Assembly: GCA_027625915.1 (NCBI GenBank)
Contig: JANTQA010000012.1
Location: forward strand, 6,098,501 to 6,162,500
Direction: 5' to 3'
DNA: 64,000 nucleotides
Source: Anaeramoeba flamelloides
Taxonomy: Eukaryota; Metamonada; Anaeramoebidae
Under the pieces are notes generated by a model. That model was not told the origin of the DNA. It saw only the letters and a list, made by a program, of their open reading frames with translations, and made no database searches. Below, piece by piece: positions 1 through 13,132 of the stretch. The stretch's first letter is position 1. Every line of letters starts with the position of its first letter. The translations under genes and the position numbers were made by a program.

Positions 1-787
1 AAGTGGTTGAAATTAAAGTTGAAGTTGAGGAAGAAGTTGACAAAGTGGAAGAATAAGTGGAAGAATCATTATCAGACAATTCCAATTTGATTTTATTTTT
101 GTTTTTCTTTTCTTGTTTTTCTTGTTTGAGCTCATCAACATTTTTGATTAATTTTGTTTTCTTAGTTTGGAGTTGTTTTTTTACTCGATCCTTTCCCCAA
201 TTAACTAGTGCACGGAACAAATCAATTTCATGAGCAACAAGCTGCCTGTTTGACAAAATTTGAGAGATTGTTTTTCTTCTGAGACCAACAAAGCAATTTG
301 GTTGTTCGCCAAACACTTGTAATGAATTCTCTTCAAAGAATTCTGCTGCCCTATTTTTTAATTCAATTTCATTAAATTTCAAAGCCTTGTCGAACAATAA
401 TAAGCAATTGTGTGAAGACAAATTTTTTGACAAATATTCCCCACACAACTCCTTGAGCTCGGGCATTAAGAATTTGTCTGCTGCATATAAGACCTCAATA
501 ACAATGTCATCATTTAAAGTCACTTTCTTTGTATAAGAAAACTCTAACACAGCTTTAAATGCGAACGGATCAACATCAGGGATGTCAACTTTTGCCCTGT
601 TTTTGTTTTGGACCTCGATCCAGTTGCCAGAAAAAAACATCGTTTTCCACATTTCTGAAGATACAGCCAGAAGTGTTTTATGGCCGTACATTTCACACCC
701 TTCTTTTCCGACACAAAATTTGACATCTGCAATTTCAGGGTTGTTAATAAGTGGTTTAAGAGCTTCCTCAATTGGCTTGATTTTCAT
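1..787 (-). CDS. BTB-BACK domain protein, 3'-truncated by window edge
   Basis: An open frame runs from ATG at 785-787 to the left edge with no stop, giving about 262 residues. The BTB/POZ fold starts near residue 15 with the signature ADVKFCVG, followed by GHKTLLAVSSEMWKTMF and the segment VDIPDVDPFAFKAVLEFSYT, then a BACK-type helical region (residues about 115-200: AADKFLMPELKELC, then LVAHEIDLFRALVNWG). After that the protein turns Lys/Gln-rich and then Ser/Thr-rich, and the window ends. BTB-BACK proteins commonly act as substrate adaptors for cullin-3 ubiquitin ligases, often with a C-terminal Kelch, PHR or TLD domain; that part is outside the window, so the subclass and target are unknown. 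No intron is needed in the visible part. The start is the first ATG in frame, with an AT-rich leader. Confidence 0.88.
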   Translation of the reverse strand, partial: MKIKPIEEALKPLINNPEIADVKFCVGKEGCEMYGHKTLLAVSSEMWKTMFFSGNWIEVQNKNRAKVDIPDVDPFAFKAVLEFSYTKKVTLNDDIVIEVLYAADKFLMPELKELCGEYLSKNLSSHNCLLLFDKALKFNEIELKNRAAEFFEENSLQVFGEQPNCFVGLRRKTISQILSNRQLVAHEIDLFRALVNWGKDRVKKQLQTKKTKLIKNVDELKQEKQEKKNKNKIKLELSDNDSSTYSSTLSTSSSTSTLISTT

Positions 788-2714
788 TTTTTTATTTAAA
801 AATAATTGATTGTAAGTTTTTTTTTGTTTTTTTGGAAAAATTAGAAAAAATGAGAGTTTACTTTTCATTATTTTTTTTATTCTCTTAAGGGATGGATCTC
901 ATTATTGGTTTTTGGATAATTAAAAGTATATTGTAATTGGGTGTAAATGCTATTAATGAAACATTGTTCACATGACTCAATAAAATCTATGTTATTGTAT
1001 CAATAAATTATTTCATTTTTTACAGAAGATCGCTCAAAAAATATTTATTTTGGAATTTTTTTTTTTAATTTACATTTCCAAATCTTAGAAGAGAAAATCA
1101 AACTAGTATTTATTCCAGTGTCTAATAATTTAATAATCCATATTTAGAGCTTCCATAAGTATATATTTTTTTAATTTTTTTATTTTTAAAGATTAACTGA
1201 ATAATCATCAACATAAAAACCCAAAGAAATGATTAGTTTTGTTTCTTTTTTATCAAGATAATTGTAACACCAACATATTTTCAATATGTGGCCAAATTAT
1301 TTATCAAAAGAATCTATAATTAATTATATAATTTTTTATAAAATTGAATTTTTTATATACTAATCTATATTTTGCAACAAATGTAAGAAAGATATTTTTT
1401 TTTGAAAAACAGGCGAAAAAAAAATAATAAAAAATAACCTTTTTTCTAATTTGAATATTTATATTGGTATTTCTAGAAAAAAAAAATCTTTATTTGTGAG
1501 GTAATACTCTATTGGTTATGAATATTATTGGTTTTTTCTCTTTTTTTTTTTTTGTTTTTTTTTGAGGAATAAATGGTTGAGTTTTTTGTTAAAGTCTCAA
1601 AATAATAAAAAATCTATGGGATCCATCGATAAAAGAAATTTAAATTTTCTCTAGATCTTAATTAGCCAGTTATTTTTTTTTATTCAAAACAAATTTATTC
1701 AAAAGATGCTTATATTGTTTTGTGTTATTAGTTTCCAGAGTTTAAAGAAGGTGAAAAAAATAAATGTTTAAAAATTTTGAAATTTTGAAAAAATTCAGTT
1801 TTTAGTAGAGAGTAATTACTTTTAATACTTTTATGACAATTTAAAATTTTGTTTAGCTGTAGTGATCGAAAAAAAAAAATGAATAAAATAACTCAAAAGA
1901 ATTTTTTCGAATTCTTTTTTTTTTTAATTAATTTTAATTCATTGAAGATCCTAACAGTAACAAATAATAATCCACACAATTTCGTTTATTTTTCGACAAC
2001 AATAATAATATTTTATTTTCTGGGTGCTATAAATATCACCCTATCAAGAAAACAATATTAATTATATTCTCAAATTTGCACAAATAAAGAAATATCTTTT
2101 TCAACTTATGAGTCTGAAAATTGTTAATTAAATCTTTAAATTTGTGTCAAAATGCAGATTTTTTTACTAATACAAAGATTTTTTTTTTAATTGATGAGAT
2201 AAATAAATATTATTATTTGACTGGTCGAATTTTTAGATACATTTAAACCATGTAACATAAATTTTATTACACATAATAACAACCTACTTTAATATTTATC
2301 TTCCCATTGGTAGACACTAATCCATACAGGTACATTTTTTTTTCGAATTATGGTTTTTGTTGCTATAAAGCTGAAGTTTCGTGGGGGGGGGGTATCTTTT
2401 TTTGGAGGAAAAAATGAAAAATAAAGCCAGTATATTTCATTTTTTTTTTTTTTAAATTGTCCAGATCTTTTTATTGTTGGATCTTTAAAAAAAAAATCAA
2501 AAAAAAAAAACGATTTTAGATTTTTAATGATTTTTTTTTTTTTTTCAACCTTATAAAAACAGATTATAATAGGATACATTTAAACGAGAAAAAAAACATG
2601 TAGTATCTTTGATAAGAATTTTTACAAAAAAATTTTTACCATGTCTTCAAATTGAAAAATGGTGTAAAAATCTGATTACTACAGAACCAACATTTCTTTT
2701 CAATAAAATTTCCA
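788..2714. other. AT-rich intergenic region
   Basis: No supported gene. The strand is rich in A and T homopolymers. A run of ten G at 2383-2392 stands out. Short open frames here lack recognisable motifs. The BTB gene promoter is presumably just right of 787. Confidence 0.6.
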
Positions 2715-4027
2715 AAATCAATTGTTTTTCAAAAAAAGTTGATCAACATATGGCTATCAAACAATTACTCCAGTATTCTCGAGACACCTTACTTTGATGA
2801 ACTTTATGTAGGTTTATTACTAATCTCATAAAAAAATTGGTTATTTATAATAAGGATTTCATTGAAATTAGACAAAAATTTTACTAATACTAACAATTAA
2901 AAATCTTGTCTGGATTTTTTTCATGCCCGGTATTTTTTTCCCTACTATACTTTACTTTGTTTGAAAATATTAAAAAAATTGGGAAATGATAATAAAAATA
3001 TTGAGAATTATAATTGATGGGTTGTTAATAACTTAAACAATCAATATTAGATTATTATTTGTCCATTAAAAATTCAAAATCCAACATTATTTCTTAATTA
3101 TTTATATATAAATTATTTTTATTTTTTAAGAAGAAAGAAATTCTAGTATAGCTGAAGGAATTGTTCTAAAAAATACTTTAAAGTCAAGTTACCAATTATT
3201 CTAATTACTTTAATAAAAATTTCTTAATTGTCCAAAAATTACAATAATTATTTAATAACTTGAAAAAAAAAATATTTGTTTCTTCAAAGAACAGTTCAAC
3301 TAAAATTTTGACTTATTTTTTTTAAACAAAAAATCAGAAAAAAACATCCCAACCATTATACTATTTGTCTCAAAATAAATTGAATAAAATTTTCATTCAG
3401 CGTTCCCAAAAAAGATTATTAAAATCATAGTAACATTTCAAATTTTTAATCCGTAAAAAAATCTGCATAAATTATTCATTTTTACCTTTAGAAATGGGGT
3501 CTCTGGAGATTTATTTTAATTTTTGAATTTTTTTTTTGGAAAGATGAATGAAATTTTTGATCTTTTTATTTTACAATTAACAGTCTAAAAAAATACAAAA
3601 TACTTTTTTGAAACCTGGAAAATTTAACGTATAAGCTCAAGAAATACTGTTTAATTCGGTTATTTTTAATGGACAAATAATAATCTAATATTGATTGTTT
3701 AAGTTATTAACAACCCATCAATTATAATTCTCAATATTTTTATTATCATTTCCCAATTTTTTTAATATTGTCAAACAAAGTAAAGTATAGTAGGGAAAAA
3801 AATACCGGGCATGAAAAAAATCCCGGACAAGATTTTTAATTGTTAGTATTAGTAAAATTTTTGCATAATTTCAATGAAATCCTTATTATAAATAACCAAT
3901 TTTTTTATGAGATTAGTAATAAACCTACATAAAGTTCATCAAAGTAAGGTGTCTCTAGAATACTCGAGTAATTGTTTGATAGCCATATGTTGATCAACTT
4001 TTTTTGAAAAACAATCGAGTTTTATTG
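2715..4027. repeat. Large inverted duplication, about 355-bp arms
   Basis: Arms at about 2715-3072 and 3662-4027 are reverse complements, with only a handful of differences by eye (about 98% identity), around a unique loop of about 590 bp (3073-3661). Each arm consists of part of a MITE (family A, see 3789-4277) plus about 125 bp of DNA beyond the MITE end, so the duplicated unit is larger than the transposable element itself. The left arm stops inside the MITE near 2715, while the right arm's MITE runs on to its own end at 4277. This points to an inverted segmental duplication or template switch after MITE insertion rather than two independent insertions. Confidence 0.85.
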
Positions 4028-4277
4028 AGGTTTACAAGAGTTTGGAAAATGATAATTTTTCTTCTTGTTTTTTGATTGATTGAATGGTGTTTTGAACAAG
4101 TTTGATTTCATCAATCATCATTCTAATAAGTGGGGGGGTTATAATTGAAAAATTTCGATTCTTAAAAAAAGGAATTTGATTGTAAATAAATGAAATTACA
4201 TAATAATTTTACTAATATTCACAATTAAAAATCTTGTAAGGGATTTTTTTCATGTACGTTATTTTTTTGACTGCTCT
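3789..4277 (+). mobile_element. MITE family A, copy 2 (about 490 bp)
   Basis: A non-coding element with terminal inverted repeats of about 70 bp: the left end begins AGTAGGGAAAAAAATACC and the right end read in reverse begins AGAGCAGTCAAAAAAATAAC; both continue into a shared stretch containing ATTTTTAATTG and TATTAGTAAAAT. A near-identical copy lies at 32561-33062 and a truncated one forms part of the inverted duplication (2715-2946). Flanking TA dinucleotides suggest a TA target site as in Tc1/mariner relatives, but the duplication is not clean. It carries a run of seven G at 4132-4138 that is 22 G in the other copy. It encodes no protein, so it needed a transposase in trans. Confidence 0.8.
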
Positions 4278-5710
4278 ATTTCAAATTATTAATTTTGATA
4301 GTAAAAAAAATACTAAATATTATCAAATACCTTTATTTAAAAATAACAGTTCATTATTTATACTCTGAATATTTGATATTGGAATATTAAATCCTCTTTT
4401 AAATTCCAAGAAATTTAATAAATATTTTTGAATATAATTTTCTTTTTTTAGTAAGATTAAATAATTTACTTTATTTTTCTTGTATTTTTTAAAATAAGAT
4501 TATAATTTCAATGATATTTGTTGATACAAACTATCAGACAAATCCAATAATGAGATTTCATCAAAAAATAAAAATGGTTTATAAATTTTTCTTTTGTTTT
4601 TTCTTTGTTAAAAATTCCAATTAAAAAGGATACAAAATAATTTTACTGAACATTTAAATATGAAAAATGAATTCTTTTGAAAAATGATCAACTCATTTCT
4701 CTAATGTTGATAAATAAAGGAGGGTGCTTCTTGGGTTTAACTGTATCCTTTTGGAAAAAATTACGTTATTACCTTTGTAAAAAAAAATAAATAAGGATCA
4801 TATTAGCCCCTTCAGTAATAGAAATTAGAAAAATACAAAAATAACCAAAACTACTTTTGGATTTCAGGTCGTTGAAAGATCCTATTCTTTGGGTGACGTT
4901 TGTAAGAATGATTAAAGTCATTACTATTTTATTTTGGAACAACGAGTAATTTTTGTTTTTGCAAATTACCTTGTTTCTTGAACTTTTTTCTTTACTTTTT
5001 AACAGCTTTTAGTATGAACTTTGCAGAATTAGTTCGTCTTGAAAGTAGAAAAACGAAACAATTCCGAAAAAAAGATTATAAATTAATAGGATCCCTTTTT
5101 ACTTAAAAAAATGACTTTCGAAACATGTCCTATTATATAAGTTCAATTACCTTCGATCAACATTTCTTTTCAAATGAACAACTCATATATTTTTATTAAG
5201 AGTAAACCAAAGACTCTTAGTCCACCAATTAATGAAATTTGTAACTATTTTTGTAATAGTTTTTTTCTTTTTTGAATTGTTTATTTTTTGGAAATAAAAA
5301 AGCAAGGTTTTTCGTTTTGTTGGAATTGTCAAAAAAATATTCCCCTAATTGAAGAAATTTTTTTATCAAATAATTTTGTTAACAATACTTCAGTTGCTAA
5401 ATTCAACCTCAAAATTAAAAAAGATTAGTTGAAACAAATTATTTTGCAATTAAGGGTAAAAAAAGTTTCAAAAATCCAATACATGTATGCTTAAGGATTC
5501 ACTTGTTTCCTTTCCATTTGTCAGAAAAAGAAATAAAATTAATATTAGTTGGATGTTAATGCTCTTTTAAAGAACCTCTTGAGCCGACACTTGCGAAAAC
5601 TATAAACAAAAAGTTGAGTTTACCGGTATTGTCTTTGTCTTCTTTTTTTTAATTTCAAATTCATTTTTTAAAGTTTTTTTTTTTACCTTTATTTTCTAAA
5701 ATTTATAAAA
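4278..5710. other. Intergenic region and upstream of G-alpha gene
   Basis: No supported gene. T-rich tracts just before 5711 (5644-5690) precede the G-alpha start codon and probably hold its promoter and leader; no specific motif can be named. Confidence 0.5.
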
Positions 5711-8700
5711 ATGGGTTCCATTTGTTCTGGGGGTTCCTCAGAGGACAAAACAGCAAATAAGCAAAACAAAAAGATCGATAACATGCTGAAAAAATTAAAA
5801 AATAACATCGATGAAGAAATTAAGATTCTCTTGTTGGGTTTGTTTTTATTATTTTAGCCTTTTTTAACTCAATTCACGAATGGACTGAGATGATTTTTTT
5901 TTTTTTTTTTTTTTAATTAATTTACTTTTTTTTCAACCTCAAACCCACCAATCGATCTTCATCTTTTTTTTTTTTTAAAAAAAATTGAAAATTAGGCGCT
6001 GGAGAATCTGGAAAGTCAACACTTTTTAAACAAATGAAACTGCTTCAAGACGGTAATTTTGATGAAGATGATTTTCAAACTTTTACAAATATCATCAGAC
6101 AGAATGTGATCTCTCAAATGAGAGTTTTAATTTTAGCTTCAGATCAGTTGGGTGTACCAATCCAAAATACTGTACGATCATAAATTCAATTTTCTCTTAT
6201 TCAGCAATCTATTTTTTGTTTTTTTTTTATTTCAATCTCCATATCCTCATATTTTCTTTCCCTTTTTTTTAAATAAATCCACACCTTTAACAAAAATTGT
6301 AGAAAGATGCAAATGTGATCAGAGAAGCAAAAAACCACAACGAAGTTTGGGATGAAAAATTTTCACAAACACTAAATACACTTTGGTCTGATCAAGGAAT
6401 CCAAAAAACTTATGATCAAAGAGACACACAATTTCATTTGAATGACTCTTCGGCCTAGTATTTATTTTAATTTTTTTTTTCTTAATTATTGTTTTCAACG
6501 TTCAAAAAAACTCTTGTTTTGGCTTTAAAAATTAAATCCAATTTTATGCTTTATTTTCAAAATTGAACAATCAAAAAGCAAACCACAAACCTGATTTTAA
6601 ATTTATTTAACCTTTGTTATTTTACCAAAGATCAGTCATTTTACGATTTTATCTAATTTGCAAATAAAAAAATTTCACAAATATCTGTACTCTGAAAAAA
6701 AAACTATAACTTTATTCATTTTAAATTTAAAATAAATTACTCTCCTCGTGGATCCTTTTTGTTATTCTTTTGATTAGTTTAAAAGGTAATTAACACGAAA
6801 AATCTATAGATCCTTCTGTCTTATGCTTCTAGCTACCATTACTCTTTTATTAAAAAAACTTAAAAAATTAATGCTTTTTTTTTTTTTTTTGATTTTCAAA
6901 AAAAGCTTGGTTGATGGTGTCAAGACAAAGATTTTGAAATAAAGAGAGAACTAAAAAGTATTCAAAAGTTGCAAACCAAAACTGCATCAAATAATCAACC
7001 ATAACGTTTAGGCGACACTTTTTCAAATTTTTTATTAACACTTTTTACAAAAGAACTGTAATCTGAAATTTCATAAGATCTATGAAAACTTTAAATTGAA
7101 TTACTTTGAAAACAAATCAAATGGACACTCTTATAAGGGAAGTGAAAAAAATTGACAAATTATATAAAAATTTGTTATACATGTAATTAAAATTTCACCC
7201 AATTGAAGTTTGTTGGCTGTTTTAAAGATCCTTTTGAAAACTATTTGGTCACAATTTTTTAAAAATGAATCTAATTAGTTTCATTTTTGAAATTTAATTT
7301 CCAATTAAACAGTTGTCAAGAATAATGATTAAACCAAGAAAAAAAAATCATAAGACAAAAATATTTAAATATAAAATCACAATTTTACTTACAATCAAGT
7401 TTAAATTTCATTAAACTTGGAAAAGGAATAACTGAAAAAAAAAAAAAAATGAGCCTGTATCTGTATTTTTTTTTAAAAAGTATTCGATTTATAATGTGTT
7501 CACTTTCTATAGTATGATTTTTAAATCCTTAAAATTGAGTTGATTTATTGTAATTTTATATATTTTTAAAACACCACAAAATCTTGCTTTTTGAAAAAAT
7601 ATTAAAAATCACAGAAATTCAAAAATACTGGATTATTTTTTTTTTTAGTCAATCAAATTTAATCAAAATTGGAAAAGTAAATATATTTGGAAAAAACGGT
7701 ATTAATGAAACAATAAATGTTTGAAAATTTTTCAAAAAACTTGTTTTTTTTTTAAATTTTTTTTTTTCAGAACCAAAATTTTCTTCAGAAACAAAAATAG
7801 AAACCAAAAAAAAAATATTTTTTACAAAAATTTAAATTAAAGAAGTAGATAAATTTTTACATTTTGAAAATTTTGAATTGCGATAACCTTACCGAAAAAA
7901 GATTTTTTGAGTACAACAAGATATTGAAACTTTGTAATCCAAATATCATCATTACTCTATTTGTGAATAAGAAAGCTAACCCCAAAGTAAAACCGAGTTG
8001 AATTTTTAACTTTTTCAATTTTTTTGATTCAAGTTTTGGTTTTATTAAATTGTGATTGTGAATGGGGATTGTGTCTACAGCGAATACTTGGAATTAATCA
8101 AAGAGTAAACCAAAAAAATAGACATGAGAAGGTGTGTATTTCAAACAAATCTTTTCTTTTTTAGAACCAAACATGATAGATCAATTTTATAAATAAACTT
8201 CTTCGAATTCAAGAATGAAAAAGTATAAAATTCAAAGTATATTTTTGAAGATTGGTTTTCTTTATCTTCTTAGTTTAGAATGAGGAAAAACAAGTCATTT
8301 CCTTGGATTTCTCACCCTGTTCCTATTTATTATTATTTATTGAAAACATTTCATTTACAAATTTGGTTTTCAAAATTCTTTTATCAATATTGTTATCAAA
8401 CTAAGTAAAACAAAAATACTATTTCAAAGATTAAATTAAAGGAGTTGAATTATTGAAATTAAAAAACTACTACAAAAAGTTCAACTCAAAGCAAAAGAAA
8501 ATATGGTTAAAAATTGAAAGCAAAAATACCTAATTATTTTGAGTTAATACAATTTGATCTTAAAATCAATTATTTATCAAATCAAACAGATTCATCCAAT
8601 AAATCTTTATTTCTGCAATAATAATTTTAAAAAAATATCCTATTTTTCTGAATCTAATCAAAATTTGATGAATTAAATGAAAATAGAATTCTTAAATTCA

Positions 8701-11700
8701 TTTTGCGAAATTCTTTACAAATAAAAAGTAATTTGTTTCTCAAAAATTCTCCAAATAAAAGTTTTTCTAATGAAGAATTAAAAATAAAACTGAGAAGAAG
8801 AACGTAATTCTATCAAATATTGTCGATAAGATCAAGAAATAAATGTTTTTTTTTTTTTTTATTTTTTCTTGATCAATTTTTTGATTATTTTGTTTTCCAT
8901 TTTTTTTTTTAATTAGTATGTAAATTTATTATTCTAGGATATATTCCATTTCCCATTTTATTTAATTTATTTTGTTAAAGAAATGATTTGAATGATTCAA
9001 TTTCTAATGTACTGATTAACTCAAAATCGTTAAAATGTACCTTCCCCATTAAACCTTTTACTATATTTTTAATTATAGAATATTCTTGTGTTATATTTGA
9101 CAATAAATTTATGATTTAAAAAAATCAAGATCACAAGTGTGCCTCTCAAATCCTCAACCCACCTTACTAACAACATTCAGAAAAACAATTGAATGTTCAA
9201 AAAAAAATATTTTGAAATTTTGTTTTTCAGAGAAACTTGATTTTTGTCAATGCTTTATTAATTATTTTCTTGAAATAAAAATCAATTTTAATTCTAAAAT
9301 TATTTTCAAAACCAATTAATTCAACAATATTGTCTATTCTATTCATTTCTTTAATTCTATTTATCTTTTACAATAGTTTTTTTAACAATATTGATAGAAT
9401 TGGAAAAACGGATTATAGACCAACAAAAGAGGATATCCTTAATGCAAGAGTTCGAACTACAGGTATTGACGAAACAGAATTTGCACTTGGTGATTTTAAA
9501 TTTACTATGGTTGATGTTGGTGGTCAACGTAATGAAAGAAGGAAATGGATTCATTGCTTTGAAGATGTGACATCAATAATCTTTGTGTCATCGCTTTGTG
9601 GATATAATCAAACACTTAGAGAAGATTCTTCAGTTAACAGAATGACAGAATCCTTGAACTTATTTAAGGAAATATGCTCTTCGCCCTGGTTTGCTAGTTC
9701 TTCAATCATTCTATTTCTTAATAAAACAGATCTGTTTAAAGAAAAAATTAAAACTGTTGGAATTAATGCTTGCTTTTCAGATTTTACAGGTAATTATTTA
9801 TTTATTTTATTTTTTTTTTTTTAAAAGTCTGCATTGTAATTGTCATTTTTATTTTTATGAACTTAAATATTCTAATTTTTTTTATTCTTTTCATTGTTTT
9901 GAGAACATTTATTTATTTTAATTCTGTTAAAAATAAATTAATGCTTAGATCATCAAGATTCAATTAAAAAAAAATAAGTGAATTATTAAACATAAATTTC
10001 ATATATGTCCTAAAAATGAAAAAGCACTATTTTTTTCTAATAAAGATTTTTTTAATTTCTTTATTTAAACTTATTCCAAATGATCGTTTAACAAAAAAAA
10101 AAATGGAGTTTAAACACTCTAGGGTACTTTAAGATAAAAAGATAAAAAAAAAAAACTTTTGATTGTTTGGAATTTTTATTTTTTTGTATTTTGAATACAA
10201 AATTTACAATTAATGAATATATTGTAACATAAATGGAAAGACTTTTTTAAATGAGTTTTTCTTTTTTAAAAGTTTTTTTTTTTTTTATTATTTTTTGAGG
10301 TGATTATGAATTGAAATTTTAAAATAAATTGTTTGATTACGAATTTAGTGACTTTTTAAAAAAAAAAAATTTCACAATTTTTTCGAAATTTAAAAATAAG
10401 AATTGTGTTTAAATGATGTAGAAATTAAAATACACATCAAAAATTTAAAAGTTTTTTTTTCTTTCATTAATTTTGACAAATACTCTTTTTGCAAAAAAAT
10501 TAAATCGCAACTTTTAATTAAAGCTCATTTGTATGAAAGATAACACCCTTTAAACACCTTTTTTCTTATTTTTTTTTAACTTTAAATTGATTTATGTTAT
10601 TTTTTAAATTTCTTTTTTTAAAAAAAATTTTTGTTTCAGTTGTTTTCTTTAAACAGATACACAAAAGTAACTCAACTTAAACAAAAATTGATACTATTGT
10701 TGTTTTTCTTTTCCAAAGTAAAGATCTAAGACCCAATATTTTTCACAAGAAAACAGGAGACGGGTTTAATAAAGTTGGAAATAAATTTGTAATCAGGTAT
10801 GTAGAACATTATTTTAAAAACAAAAATGAAAAAAAAATGAAAAAAATCTGGGAAACTTTGAAAGGTTAATTTTCGAATAAAAAAGTTAGTTAAAGATGAT
10901 TATTTACATAATAAAAAAAAAAACTCCAAAATTGATAACAAACAAAATTTCATTGCAACTAATTCTCCATTTAGAAAGAAACTTAACCTTCATTACCTTT
11001 CCACTAAAACAATTCAGATCTAATCCTCATGGTGATCAAAAAGACAAATAATAAAATGGTTTTTTACTTTGAAGATTGATCGTTGGTCACAAATTGAAAA
11101 AGAGTTGTGTTCCATGATTAAAAATTGTTTTTTAGTCAAAGAGGTGTTCTGAGACGATATCTTTTTTTTCGTGATGTCAGATTGAATGAGATTTTTAACT
11201 TTTTCTTACAAATTAAATTTTTAGTAAAACATTTTTTTTTACAACACACTTGTTTGTTTTTTAATTTGATTTTATTTTCTTTTATTTAATTTTTTGACAA
11301 GTATTAAAGAAAAAAATAACTGTTTTGCATGATAAGATAAAATTGATTTTTGACGTGTACTGTTAAACCAAAAAATGTAGTTTGGAAATAAAATGATTTA
11401 GGCAAATTTTGATGTAATCTCAAAAACAAATTAAGTTTATTTTGAGATGAATAAGTGAATTTAACCTTTTGTTCTCTTTATTAAGAAAGTCTCTATTTGA
11501 TAAATGGTTCAAAATTGAAGTAAATTCTTCCCTTATTACAATTTTTTTGTACAAATTTTGAAAATTAAATAGTTTGATTTATTTGGAATTTTGATTTTCA
11601 AAGAAAAGCACCATTACAGCTAAAACGAATTCAGAAAAAAACCCACAGTTAAATCTAATAAAGCTATTTGGATTTTAATTTTGCTAAGGATCAATTTAAA

Positions 11701-13132
11701 ATCTGTTACTTTTCGATTTTAGGAACTGTATATTTTTCAAGAGTAAAGTTTAAATTGAACCCCAACTACAAATTCTTTGAATAGATTCTCTCTTGGGGTT
11801 ACTATATAAAACCAAAGATAATAAATCGTCAGTTTAATTTTACAAAAGGGATTTAGTGAAAAAAAGATGAGAAAACTCAAAGCAGAATTTTCTGGTTTTC
11901 AAAATAAAATGAATGTGAAAGTTCTAGAATCCTTTTTTGATCTTTTCGCAAATTATCTGACTGATTCTTCAAAATTAAAAGGGATTTATATTAGAAATTT
12001 AAATTTGTTTTTCAGAGAAAATTCAATAACAATCCCTTCAAAAATTAACCTGAATCCATCAACACTGAATTTGAAAAAACATGAAGATTCTACAAAACTT
12101 CATCTTTAAAAAGTTTTCAGAAGTCAAAATTGAAAAAATACTTTTTAAAAACAAAAATTTTTTTGTTTAGCTTTTAACAAGTTGATTTACATTGGTAAAC
12201 AAAATTTTAAGAAAAAAACAATAAAAAAGATCTTGAAGATCAGAATTCTAAAAGTTAAAAAGAAGAAAGAATATTTTTTATGACTTTTTGAAAAAGCAAA
12301 TTACAGAAATCACAGAAATCACAGAAATCACAGAAACCTTTGTCTCAAATTTTGATAACTTTTTGATTTTTATTTCCCACGGCCCAAATTAATCATTTTG
12401 TTATTTGACTAATTATAAATTCGCGAATTTACAATTGGTACCAACAACAAAATGATAAACTTTGAAATTATCATAAACTAGAACATTTTAGGTTTGGAAT
12501 TAAAAATAAATTAAATTTACAAATAAGAGTTTTAATAGAATTCAAATATCGCATAAACATTCTTCATGAAAAAGTATTTTTGAACCAAAAATACTTGTTT
12601 ATTGTTAAAAAGAAAATTAATTCCAATCTGTTTTTTTTTGGGAAGATTAAAAAGAATTGATTTTAATTCAGAGAGAAAAGTCTTTGATCTTTGAAAAAAA
12701 ACTGATAAAAGAAAAAAAAATAGCAAGCCTTTAAAACTTTCAATATATATTTATTTTTTTTCCAAATAATGAACAAAAAGAATCCAAAAAGTTTTGAGGT
12801 GTATCAATCATACGAATTATTATTTATTCAATAAATTACAATTTTAATCTCATTAATAATATTTATATCTTTCTTTCTATCTACATTTCTTTCTTTATTT
12901 ATTCATCTATAATTTTATTTAATTAGGTGGATCAGATTTTGAACAATCCGTTGATTATATAAAAAACAAATTTCTTGAAGTAAGTAAATCTGAAGAAACT
13001 GATCAAAACGAAAAAAATATTTATCCTTTTGAAACATGTGCAATTAATACTAAAAATATTGAATATATTTTCAAATCCGTATCTGATACTATATTACAAG
13101 GTGTTATAGCTAAATCTGGAATTATCATTTAA
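5711..13132 (+). CDS. Heterotrimeric G-protein alpha subunit, five exons
   Basis: Exons 5711-5837, 5996-6171, 6303-6457, 9377-9789 and 12927-13132 join in phase with GT-AG introns to give 358 residues, the normal G-alpha length. The start MGSIC fits N-myristoylation at Gly2 and palmitoylation at Cys5, anchoring it to the plasma membrane. GTPase motifs are complete: P-loop GAGESGKST (43-51), switch I RVRTTGI (177-183, Arg177 catalytic), switch II DVGGQR (199-204, Gln203 catalytic), NKTD (268-271) and the TCAI base-contact loop. The helical domain includes the usual WSDQGIQKTYDQR signature. The C-terminus KSGIII lacks the pertussis-toxin cysteine, and its receptor coupling class is unknown. Introns 3 and 4 are unusually long (2919 and 3137 bp). 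The long ORF seen near 9330 includes intron sequence before 9377. It should cycle GDP/GTP under a receptor; an RGS gene is at 43878-49718. Confidence 0.92.
6458..9376 (+). other. 2.9-kb intron 3 of the G-alpha gene
   Basis: It starts GTATTT immediately after GCC TA and ends CAATAG; the split codon becomes Tyr in the conserved stretch before NNIDRI. The content is A/T homopolymer-rich with no clear gene or terminal-repeat element that I could recognise. Its length contrasts with introns 1 and 2 of the same gene (158 and 131 bp). Confidence 0.8.
9790..12926 (+). other. 3.1-kb intron 4 of the G-alpha gene
   Basis: It begins GTAATT after ACA G and ends AATTAG, restoring a Gly codon before GSDFEQS. 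It contains a short tandem repeat at about 12303-12338 (four copies of the 9-mer ACAGAAATC, the last imperfect). An 80-codon open frame with ATG at 11867 has no recognisable motif and is not called as a gene. Confidence 0.8.

Noticed and set aside
544-771. 75-codon minus-strand frame
   Set aside because: It is a different frame of the BTB-BACK gene, whose correct frame runs from 787 to the window edge with clear BTB motifs.
11867-12109. 80-codon ATG frame inside G-alpha intron 4
   Set aside because: No motif, no homologue recognised, and composition like the surrounding intron; chance frame more likely.
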